Source of the DNA: UBA9547 sp044349205
Lineage (GTDB): Bacteria; Bacteroidota; Bacteroidia; Cytophagales; UBA9547
Direction: 5' to 3'
DNA: 20,461 nucleotides
Assembly (NCBI GenBank): GCA_044349205.1
Contig: JBIKRJ010000016.1
Coordinates: 1 to 20,461, forward strand
Shown here: positions 1 through 5,958 of the stretch, one piece after another
Numbering within the stretch: the stretch's first letter is position 1
Layout of the letters: every line of letters begins with the position of its first letter
Made by a program: the position numbers and the translations under genes
The notes under the pieces: generated by a model
What the model saw: the letters and a program-made list of their open reading frames with translations, nothing else
What the model was told of the DNA's origin: nothing
The model's database searches: none

Positions 1-353
1 GCCCTAACTTTTCCTTCTATATATCAACAGGTTTTGCCACCCGAAGACGTCTAAATTTTTCTTTCCACGATAACAACAACGACAAAATTGCCCAGACTAA
101 CACTATCGAAAAAATACCGAATTCCCTCTTTTTAAGTTTCGGTTTCAGCATTCGCTTTGGCAAAGTAAAAAAGACCTACAACAATGCTACTTTATACGAT
201 GTCTTCGACCTACAAACAATCAACAGAGGCGGTTTCAATGAAAGAGGCACTGCCGATAACGACATACCCACTGAAATCGAAAAATACAACTTGAACCATC
301 TGAACAACCTTAAATACAAAGACATAGAAGACCTAGTAAGTCAAGAATACTGA
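1..353 (+). CDS. C-terminal part of an unidentified protein, possibly outer-membrane
   Basis: An open frame enters from the left edge (first full codon at position 3) and runs 116 codons to a TGA at 351-353. The start lies outside the window. Residues about 48-60 of the visible part (PNSLFLSFGFSIRFGKV) have the alternating hydrophobic pattern of a beta strand, as in outer-membrane beta-barrels. The last 50 residues are polar and acidic and end in DLVSQEY, which is not a typical barrel C-terminus. The stop is only 9 bp before the sigma factor gene, so the two may be cotranscribed. The family is not recognised and the outer-membrane idea is weak. The frame itself is well supported by its length and its position. 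Confidence 0.6.
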   Translation, partial: PNFSFYISTGFATRRRLNFSFHDNNNDKIAQTNTIEKIPNSLFLSFGFSIRFGKVKKTYNNATLYDVFDLQTINRGGFNERGTADNDIPTEIEKYNLNHLNNLKYKDIEDLVSQEY

Positions 354-362
354 GCCTTAAAA

Positions 363-902
363 ATGGAAGACAAAGAATTGCTGTCACTCTTCAATAACGA
401 AGCATCACGCAATCGTGCTTTCAGTTTGCTACTAGACAAATACCAGAAACGCATTTACTGGCACATTCGCAAAATGGTTATTGACCACGAAGATGCAGAC
501 GATATTACTCAAAACTGCTTTATCAATGTGTGGCACAATTTGGAAAATTTTCGGCACGATGCGCAATTGTTTACCTGGATTTACAAAATCGCGACCAATG
601 AGTGCCTTGCATTTTTGAACAAAAAAAGAAGGCGCTTTTTTATTCCTTTGAACAATGTAGAAAAAGAATTGGAAGAAAAATTGGATACCTCAACACTTAT
701 AAGTGGCGAGGAAATACAACTAAAACTACAAAGAGCTCTGTTAAAACTGCCTGAAAAACAGAGGCTTGTATTTAATATGAAGTATTTTGACGAAATGAAA
801 TACGAGGAAATATCCAACATTTTAGGCACTTCTGTAGGAGCTTTGAAGGCCTCATACCATTTGGCCGTAAAAAAAGTAGAACAATGCCTGAAATTAAACT
901 AA
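363..902 (+). CDS. ECF-type RNA polymerase sigma factor
   Basis: This 179-residue protein has the two-domain layout of extracytoplasmic-function sigma-70 factors. Sigma region 2 covers about residues 20-90, including the core-binding and -10 recognition stretch around DHEDADDITQNCFINVW (41-57) and FTWIYKIATNECL (70-82). Region 4 covers about 118-176, with LPEKQRLVFNMKYFDEMKYEEIS followed by the helix-turn-helix. There is no region 1 or 3, as expected for ECF factors. Its likely role is to direct core RNA polymerase to envelope or stress promoters. The next gene starts 7 bp downstream and encodes a membrane protein placed where an anti-sigma factor would be. The ATG at 363 fits the family start (E-D-x-E-L-L) and has no obvious Shine-Dalgarno sequence. 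The class is certain; the regulon is unknown. Confidence 0.93.
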   Translation: MEDKELLSLFNNEASRNRAFSLLLDKYQKRIYWHIRKMVIDHEDADDITQNCFINVWHNLENFRHDAQLFTWIYKIATNECLAFLNKKRRRFFIPLNNVEKELEEKLDTSTLISGEEIQLKLQRALLKLPEKQRLVFNMKYFDEMKYEEISNILGTSVGALKASYHLAVKKVEQCLKLN

Positions 903-909
903 GCGTAAA

Positions 910-1677
910 ATGAAAGAAGAAAAAGAACATAAATCCACTTCAGGCAAATTGAACAAAGGAAATGTATTCATTGTGCCTACCGACTATTTCGAAACGCTAA
1001 CAAAACGCATCGAAGAAAAAACATTGGAAGGCAATAAAACATTTCGAAAAAACATTTTCAAGTTGCCAGCCAACTACTTTGAAGAACTTAAAGAAAGAAC
1101 GCTTGAACAAACTATTAAAATAAAAAAGCAAAAAGAAGCTGTTTTTGATGTGTATGAAGAATATTTCGAGGATTTACAGCATGATACATTGGCCAAAGTT
1201 GCACCAACAGCAGAACTAAAAATAAAAAGTCCACACATAGTACCCAACCATTATTTTGAGACTCTGAAAAACAATATAAACCACCGCATACATACCAAAC
1301 ACAACGTCGTAAGATTTGAACCGTTCTTTTCGAAAAGTGTTCAATATGGTATGGCGGCTTCTATTGTATTGCTATGCTTATTGGGCGCCATATTCTATTT
1401 TCAGAATCATCAAAAAACATTTCAAACTGCCACAATCAGTGCCAAGGTAGAGCTAAACACGGCTGCCATGATCGCAAAATTGGAGAAGAAAGAAGTCATC
1501 AATCACCTTGAATACGAGGAAATTGACACCCAAGACCTTTTAAAATTTTCAACTGAAGATAAAAAACTCAGAATTAAAAAAGACTTCGAAAAAGAACTAC
1601 TCACTATAAAAGACAAGCAATCGATCGAGTCAATACTGGAGGACATAGACATTTCAGCTTTAGAAACCGAAATTTGA
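910..1677 (+). CDS. Single-pass membrane protein, probable anti-sigma factor, with four Y-F-E repeats
   Basis: The protein has 255 residues: a charged cytoplasmic part (1-143), one hydrophobic helix (about 144-164, YGMAASIVLLCLLGAIFYF) and a C-terminal part of about 90 residues predicted to face the periplasm. This N-in/C-out single-pass layout, directly after an ECF sigma gene, is typical of anti-sigma factors, although I see no ZAS-type zinc motif (HxxxCxxC). The cytoplasmic part repeats a short motif of the form (V/L)PxxYFExL four times, with YFE at residues 26, 56, 85 and 115, so the period is 29-30 residues. The third copy lacks the proline. The C-terminal part is acidic and ends in a run of predicted helices. 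It probably holds the sigma factor at the membrane until a signal arrives. That function is inferred from context and topology. Confidence 0.7.
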   Translation: MKEEKEHKSTSGKLNKGNVFIVPTDYFETLTKRIEEKTLEGNKTFRKNIFKLPANYFEELKERTLEQTIKIKKQKEAVFDVYEEYFEDLQHDTLAKVAPTAELKIKSPHIVPNHYFETLKNNINHRIHTKHNVVRFEPFFSKSVQYGMAASIVLLCLLGAIFYFQNHQKTFQTATISAKVELNTAAMIAKLEKKEVINHLEYEEIDTQDLLKFSTEDKKLRIKKDFEKELLTIKDKQSIESILEDIDISALETEI

Positions 1678-1684
1678 ATAAATC

Positions 1685-2101
1685 ATGAAAATATATGCAT
1701 TAATTTTGATCATATTAATGGGTAGTGCATTTGGCCTAAAAGCCCAAAACACTTCTGTTGAATCGGCAAGGGTCGCATTCATCAGCCAAAAAATCGGTCT
1801 AACGCCCGTTCAAGCCGAAAAATTTTGGCCAGTTTACAACGAATTCAACAACCAGCGTAGCGACATACGGAAAGCTATCAAAAAAATTTATAGCGGACTT
1901 TCCTTTATTCAAGAACCAACAACCGAAAAAATGAAGCAACAAATAAGTCATATTGCATCGCTAAAAAATGAAGAAGCAAACCTTGAAAAAGAATATTTAA
2001 ATCGTTATTTGCTCGTAATTACGCCTAAACAATTGGCCGACTTGATAGTGGCTGAAAGAGAATTTCAAAAGATACTTATCAGAAAAGTAAGCGAAGACTA
2101 A
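1685..2101 (+). CDS. Small exported Spy/CpxP-like protein linked to an ECF sigma factor
   Basis: This 138-residue protein begins with a signal peptide (about residues 1-20, MKIYALILIILMGSAFGLKA, then Q). The mature part is almost all helical and charged. It carries two TP-Q motifs of the LTxxQ kind known from the Spy/CpxP family: GLTPVQAEKF (about 38-47) and ITPKQLADLI (about 112-121). In Bacteroidota, proteins with the K-x-x-L-T-P-x-Q-A-E-x-F-W-P-x-Y pattern are often annotated as sensors of ECF-type sigma factors or Spy-like chaperones. It starts 7 bp after the putative anti-sigma gene and is the last gene of the operon, so it probably acts in the periplasm in the same circuit. The family link rests on the motifs and the neighbours. 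Confidence 0.75.
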   Translation: MKIYALILIILMGSAFGLKAQNTSVESARVAFISQKIGLTPVQAEKFWPVYNEFNNQRSDIRKAIKKIYSGLSFIQEPTTEKMKQQISHIASLKNEEANLEKEYLNRYLLVITPKQLADLIVAEREFQKILIRKVSED

Positions 2102-2107
2102 TATAGC

Positions 2108-2128
2108 ATTCCTCATATTTTGAGGAAT
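2108..2128. terminator. Possible bidirectional terminator hairpin between convergent genes
   Basis: There is a perfect 8-bp inverted repeat, ATTCCTCA and TGAGGAAT, around a 5-nt loop. It lies 7 bp after the stop of the Spy-like gene and about 28 bp beyond the end of the convergent minus-strand gene. It is followed on the + strand by an A-rich stretch rather than a T-run, so it is not a classical intrinsic terminator. The position between two convergent transcription units is the main support. Confidence 0.4.
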
Positions 2129-2156
2129 AAAAAGATCATTTACCAAAACTCGACAA

Positions 2157-2486
2157 CTATTCCACAATGAAATAAAGTCCGAGTAAAATGATGACCGCGG
2201 CAGCTGTAGTGAAACCGTAAAGGATAATCTCATGAAGCATCGGAAAGGGATTTACAATGCTCATTATGCAACTAGAGAATCCAATAAGACTGCCTGCCAC
2301 CAAATACGAAAATCCCCTCTTTTCTCTTTTTTCGTGAAGCACCTTCTTTAGTGCTTGGATTTGCGCTTCAATGCTTTGTTCGTCAAAACCTTCTTTGCGC
2401 AGTGATTGGGCAAAGGAAGTAAAATCGAATGTTTCAAATGCCCATTTAGAAAAATCGGGCAAGTGACTGGTAAGAGTCTTTTCCAT
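2157..2486 (-). CDS. Small membrane protein with two predicted transmembrane helices
   Basis: The 109-residue product has a soluble, partly amphipathic N-terminal half (about 1-58, rich in K/E from residue 35) and two hydrophobic segments at about 60-78 (FSYLVAGSLIGFSSCIMSIV) and 86-107 (EIILYGFTTAAAVIILLGLYFI). The N-terminal sequence ASLRKEGFDEQSIEAQI resembles short helical regions that precede membrane anchors, but I do not recognise a family. It is the last gene in the minus-strand series after rbfA, with a 104-bp gap. A sequence close to the Bacteroidota -7 element (TACATTCG on the minus strand, 2523-2530) lies about 40 bp upstream of the start, so it may have its own promoter. Function unknown. 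Confidence 0.72.
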   Translation of the reverse strand: MEKTLTSHLPDFSKWAFETFDFTSFAQSLRKEGFDEQSIEAQIQALKKVLHEKREKRGFSYLVAGSLIGFSSCIMSIVNPFPMLHEIILYGFTTAAAVIILLGLYFIVE

Positions 2487-2590
2487 GAAAAATATTTTAG
2501 CTTGTCTTGAAAAATATCTTCACGAATGTAATGAATGGAATCCAATCATGACAAGCCATGTAAGAAATGAAGTAAAATAACGGGAAGAGG

Positions 2591-2956
2591 CTATAGCTTG
2601 TCCTCTTTTGGAATGTTCAGTTTAGAGAGGATATCCTCCATTTCGCCGGCATATTCGGCACCCTCGTCCAACAAAAACACCAATTCGGGCACAATACGCA
2701 ACTGGTGACGTATGCGAGCACCCAGTTGTTGCCGAATATTTTTCTTGTGATTTTCAATCTGTTTCATGGTATCAGCCTTCTGGTTGGTCATCAGAAAACT
2801 GAGATGAAACTTGGCCACACTCAAGTCAGGCGAGATTTCGCAGCGTGTTACCGTTACAAAAGCATTTCCAAGCAAATGGCGGCTATCTCGCTGAAAAATA
2901 TCGCTCAATTCTTTTTGTAAGAGTCTGGCTACTTTGAGTTGGCGTGTGCTGGGCAT
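2591..2956 (-). CDS. rbfA: Ribosome-binding factor A
   Basis: The 121-residue protein matches RbfA in length and sequence. It begins with the helix QLKVARLLQKELSDIFQR (6-23), continues with the beta strand region FVTVTRCEISPDLSVAKFHLSF (33-54), and ends with the KH-like domain helix and strand QLGARIRHQLRIVPELVFLLDEG. RbfA is a single KH-type domain protein that binds the 30S subunit during late 16S rRNA processing and is needed for cold adaptation. The ATG at 2956 fits the family start. Upstream lies a 135-bp gap to the unknown protein at 3092-3580, in which I see no convincing promoter. The identification is firm. Confidence 0.92.
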   Translation of the reverse strand: MPSTRQLKVARLLQKELSDIFQRDSRHLLGNAFVTVTRCEISPDLSVAKFHLSFLMTNQKADTMKQIENHKKNIRQQLGARIRHQLRIVPELVFLLDEGAEYAGEMEDILSKLNIPKEDKL

Positions 2957-3091
2957 ATCTTTAGTTCCGAGTTATGTGTTGAGGGTTTCGAGTCGAGTAC
3001 CCAAAGTACAGGTTTTATGGTATGTAAACAAGAGTCAGTGGTTATTCCGGATTTGACACATCCAAACACGCGCAACTCACTACTCCCAACT

Positions 3092-3580
3092 CTAAACCGG
3101 TTTGGAGAACATCAGTTGCAACTGGGCCCAAAGTTGGCGTTTTAAATCCACATTGGCCGCAATACGTTCCATTGAATCGGCAAAAAGCACGAGCTGTTTG
3201 CCATTGCTTGTCATTTTGTACTTGTTTTGATAGCCAGTAAAGGGAACCCCAAAAAGAATTACCTTGACAGAAGCAATTTCATTGGGGCTTGAGAAATCAA
3301 CTTGTTCTTGGGTAATGGTCGAATAGGAACCCTCCTGCAAAAGCAGGCCTTTGGTTACCAAATTTTTGAAAGTTTCCTCAGATAAGGCATCCAATTCTTT
3401 ATCGAAAACGAAAAGAACTGCCTTATACGAAACTATTGATTTTTTTTCAACTGGTTTTTCTTCGTCGTATTCAGTGTTTTGCAACAAAAACGTATCGCTA
3501 TTTGGAGCAATTACTTGAAACTCCTCTTTTATAAGATAGACTTTGTCAGTAACAAAAAGGCTCAACTCGGCTAATTGCAT
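3092..3580 (-). CDS. Unrecognised 162-residue soluble protein
   Basis: This frame is open from 3658, but the first ATG there would overlap the Fe-S carrier gene by about 75 bp. The ATG at 3580 starts 4 bp after that gene's stop and is the better choice, giving 162 residues (MQLAELSLFVTD...). I recognise no known domain, signal peptide or membrane segment. The pattern alternates strands and helices: FVTDKVYLI near the start, a strand-rich middle (YKAVLFVFD, then KVILFGVPFTG), and a C-terminal helix with SMERIAANVDLKRQLWAQLQLMF. It is probably cotranscribed with the Fe-S carrier upstream. The frame is believable because of its tight spacing and protein-like composition. Its function cannot be given. 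Confidence 0.65.
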   Translation of the reverse strand: MQLAELSLFVTDKVYLIKEEFQVIAPNSDTFLLQNTEYDEEKPVEKKSIVSYKAVLFVFDKELDALSEETFKNLVTKGLLLQEGSYSTITQEQVDFSSPNEIASVKVILFGVPFTGYQNKYKMTSNGKQLVLFADSMERIAANVDLKRQLWAQLQLMFSKPV

Positions 3581-3584
3581 GTAA

Positions 3585-3911
3585 CTAAACGGCAAAACTT
3601 TCTCCGCAACCACAAGTACGGCTAGCATTGGGATTGATAAATTGAAATCCTTTGCCATTCAGGCCGTCCGAAAAATCGAGCACTGTACCAGCTAGGTAAA
3701 GCAAGCTCTTTTTGTCGACCAAAATCTTTATGCCTTTGTCTTCGAAAACTTGGTCTTTTTCTTGCAGCTGGTCGTCGAATTTTAAATCGTACATAAGCCC
3801 CGAACAGCCGCCACCTTGCACTGCCACCCTAATGTTGTGGTCGGAAGTGTGCCCTTCCTTTTGCCTTAGTTCTATGATTTTGTCTTTTGCAATTTCAGTT
3901 ATCGTGACCAT
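3585..3911 (-). CDS. IscA/ErpA/SufA-family iron-sulfur cluster carrier
   Basis: The 108-residue protein is an A-type (HesB) Fe-S carrier. It has the three conserved cysteines of the family: one in GGGCSGLMYDL near the middle and two in the C-terminal TCGCGESF. These bind and hand over Fe-S clusters to apo-proteins. Before the last cysteines comes the typical stretch LDFSDGLNGKGFQFINPNASRTCGCG. The ATG at 3911 (MVTITEIAKDKI) fits the family start; a TTG two codons upstream (3917) is in frame but not needed. Upstream on the minus strand is a good promoter match (TACATTTG, 3935-3942). Whether it is IscA, SufA or ErpA cannot be decided here, because no isc or suf genes are adjacent. Confidence 0.92.
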   Translation of the reverse strand: MVTITEIAKDKIIELRQKEGHTSDHNIRVAVQGGGCSGLMYDLKFDDQLQEKDQVFEDKGIKILVDKKSLLYLAGTVLDFSDGLNGKGFQFINPNASRTCGCGESFAV

Positions 3912-3934
3912 GGCCAAACGCTTTTTTCTTAATA

Positions 3935-3964
3935 CAAATGTAAGCCTTAAAAAGTTTAGTCAAT
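3935..3964 (-). promoter_or_regulatory. Putative Bacteroidota-type promoter for the Fe-S carrier gene
   Basis: Read on the minus strand there is TACATTTG (3935-3942), a full match to the -7 consensus TAnnTTTG. ATTG (3961-3964) lies 18 bp further upstream, a near match to the -33 TTTG. The start codon at 3911 is 23 bp downstream of the -7 box, leaving a short leader. It would separate this gene from the lytic transglycosylase gene upstream. Confidence 0.5.
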
Positions 3965-3974
3965 CCCCTAAAGC

Positions 3975-5786
3975 CTATTTCTCTTTTATGAAGATAATAT
4001 CGCCAGCCGATAAGGTGACGTCACTTTTGTTATTCCATTCCTGAATTTTCTGTATCGGTATTTTGTATATTTCTGAAAGTCGGTACAACGTTTCGCTGGG
4101 CACTACCACATGTACTTTGAAACCTTCGGCTTGTTCCACTACTTTTTTCTTCACCTTTAGTACTTGGGCTATCTTCAAACCTGTGGTATCGATTGTATTC
4201 CAGTGTTTTATACTGTCGGGTTTTGTATTGTACAAGCGGGCAATGGAAAAAATGGTTTCCTTTTGTTGCACGATATGGGTGGTGTCTTTTGAGCTTATTC
4301 GGGGAAATTGACTGGCAGTGGCTACCTGAACTGGCAATTCATCTATTTGGGTAGATTTCACTGGAGGAGCCTCTTTAGGGGTTATTTCCTGTTTTGGCGT
4401 AGCCAATAAAGTGGGTTTTGGAAGCACCGAAACGGTATCTTTTTTTATGGGTTTGGGCATTGCCTTAGCCAAGTTGGGACTTGGCAATTCCACAATTTTT
4501 ACCGCTACTTCTTTGGGTCTTTTGTTCTTTAACCACAACTCTCGGCCGGGTTGCAAAGGCTCGCCTTTTTTCATTCGGTTTTTGTGGCGAATAGCCAAAA
4601 TCGTGAGACCATACATTTGGGATACATCGCGCAGTGTTTCGCCAGGTTTTACGATGTGAAAAAGCACATTGGCTTTGTTTTTCTTGGCTTCGGTGTAGTA
4701 AAATTCGTTTGGCAACAGTTCATCAAAAATTCTAAGGTCGTTGAAGCGCAAAAATCTATTTCGTGAAATACCTGCTTGAATGGCCAATTTGTTGATGTCG
4801 TCGCCGTCTTTTGCCTTGATAGCTTCCAGTCCGTTGTGCAAAACAAAAACGGGTTTGTCGCCTGGGTAACGCTCTTGTGCCTTGGCATTTATCTTTTTGG
4901 GTGTAGGCAATGGCCTTAAATCTCTTGTGGGCAATTTGGCCGAAGCCAAAGCCGAAACCCCAATCTTAGCTGCAATCGCGTCTTTTTCCATGTAACTGGC
5001 GGGCACTATGACTACATAATCTCTGTCGTCGGGAATGGTATGATGGCTCAACCACTTGTTGTATTCCCGCAGCTTGTCTTCTTGTACTTGCAATTCAAGC
5101 GAAATATCTTTCCATGTTTTGCCATTGGCATTTCCATATTCAAAAAGTACCAATGGCGGTGTAGAATTTTTGCCCTCATCGTCGCCAAAAGCCAGTTTGT
5201 GGGCAATGCATTTAATTACATACCAATAGGTGTTGCCGTCTATATCCATTTCTTTTGCCCCATAATAGCGCGAATCAATTGTGCGTTGCGTACCTCCCAA
5301 ACCCACTTGGTAGGACTGCAAAGTGTAAATCCAATTGTTGAAAACGGCATTGCTTCTTTTGAAATAGGCAGCCGCGCCCCTTGTAGAGGAATAAATGCTC
5401 TTGCGTTCGTCTACCAAATGGTCTACCCGCAAGCCAAGTTCGGTAGCCGACTCGCGTTTGAACTGCCAATACCCAACCGCGTTGGAGGTAGACACTGCAT
5501 CGGAAACCAAAGAACTTTCCTGTACAACCAAAAATTTGAAGTCGTCGGGAATGCCTTCTTCAGCAAATATTCTTTCAATAAGCGGAAAGTAGGCATCTAT
5601 TCTGTCAAGCTTGGCCTGATAGTATGTTTTGTTTTTCTTGAGTACCGAGACGGTTTCGGCAATCTGGCTCTTGGCCGAATTTTTAATGTAAATTTTGGTG
5701 TCCAAAAAATACATTTCGTCGGGAATATCTGCCGTTTGGGCTATCGACAAAAATGGCACAAACAAGAAAAACGATAAGAAGCGCAT
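3975..5786 (-). CDS. Exported MltD-like lytic transglycosylase with LysM domains
   Basis: The 603-residue protein starts with a signal peptide (about 1-17, MRFLSFFLFVPFLSIAQ). An SLT-type lysozyme-fold domain follows (about 65-215), with the catalytic glutamate E90 in FLVVQESS and the matching SNAVGYWQFKRESATELGL and AAAYFKRS blocks. This family cleaves the MurNAc-GlcNAc bond and releases 1,6-anhydro muropeptides. LysM peptidoglycan-binding domains lie at about 374-419, 504-546 and 556-602. The stretches at about 218-262 and 310-365 look like degenerate LysM copies. A proline/lysine-rich linker (about 420-500) separates the first LysM from the last two. This layout is that of MltD. It probably acts in the periplasm on the wall built by the dcw genes about 4 kb away. 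Confidence 0.9.
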   Translation of the reverse strand: MRFLSFFLFVPFLSIAQTADIPDEMYFLDTKIYIKNSAKSQIAETVSVLKKNKTYYQAKLDRIDAYFPLIERIFAEEGIPDDFKFLVVQESSLVSDAVSTSNAVGYWQFKRESATELGLRVDHLVDERKSIYSSTRGAAAYFKRSNAVFNNWIYTLQSYQVGLGGTQRTIDSRYYGAKEMDIDGNTYWYVIKCIAHKLAFGDDEGKNSTPPLVLFEYGNANGKTWKDISLELQVQEDKLREYNKWLSHHTIPDDRDYVVIVPASYMEKDAIAAKIGVSALASAKLPTRDLRPLPTPKKINAKAQERYPGDKPVFVLHNGLEAIKAKDGDDINKLAIQAGISRNRFLRFNDLRIFDELLPNEFYYTEAKKNKANVLFHIVKPGETLRDVSQMYGLTILAIRHKNRMKKGEPLQPGRELWLKNKRPKEVAVKIVELPSPNLAKAMPKPIKKDTVSVLPKPTLLATPKQEITPKEAPPVKSTQIDELPVQVATASQFPRISSKDTTHIVQQKETIFSIARLYNTKPDSIKHWNTIDTTGLKIAQVLKVKKKVVEQAEGFKVHVVVPSETLYRLSEIYKIPIQKIQEWNNKSDVTLSAGDIIFIKEK

Positions 5787-5808
5787 CGGAATGAAAAAGA
5801 TTTGAATA

Positions 5809-5816
5809 CAAAGTTA
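5809..5816 (-). promoter_or_regulatory. Putative -7 promoter element for the lytic transglycosylase gene
   Basis: On the minus strand this octamer reads TAACTTTG, a full match to the Bacteroidota -7 consensus TAnnTTTG. It lies 22 bp upstream of the ATG at 5786. A TTTA about 18 bp further upstream could serve as a weak -33 element. The same octamer occurs upstream of mraZ. Confidence 0.5.
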
Positions 5817-5958
5817 AGCGCTAAACATTTTGTATAAAGGCTTTTGACCAATTTGCACAAATGTTTCGTTAAAAACGCCCCCTGACATGCATGGTTTTAG
5901 CCTCTAAAAACAGGAATTGAGTGTAAAAAGGCAAGAAAAAATTTTGTTAACTTGCAGT

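Noticed and set aside
2939..3145. A 68-codon + strand frame between rbfA and the unknown protein
   Set aside because: It overlaps both minus-strand genes at its ends, and its translation shows no protein-like pattern or family.
3581..3658. Longer start (ATG at 3658) for the unknown protein
   Set aside because: It would overlap the Fe-S carrier gene by about 75 bp, whereas the ATG at 3580 leaves a normal 4-bp gap.
5040..5777. A 245-codon open frame on the + strand
   Set aside because: It lies fully antisense to the lytic transglycosylase gene, whose frame has clear domains; the + strand product has no recognisable domain and reads like a shadow.
5917..5958. Upstream TTG start for the GH5 gene
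   Set aside because: It would add 14 charged residues before a normal signal peptide; the ATG at 5959 gives a standard export signal.
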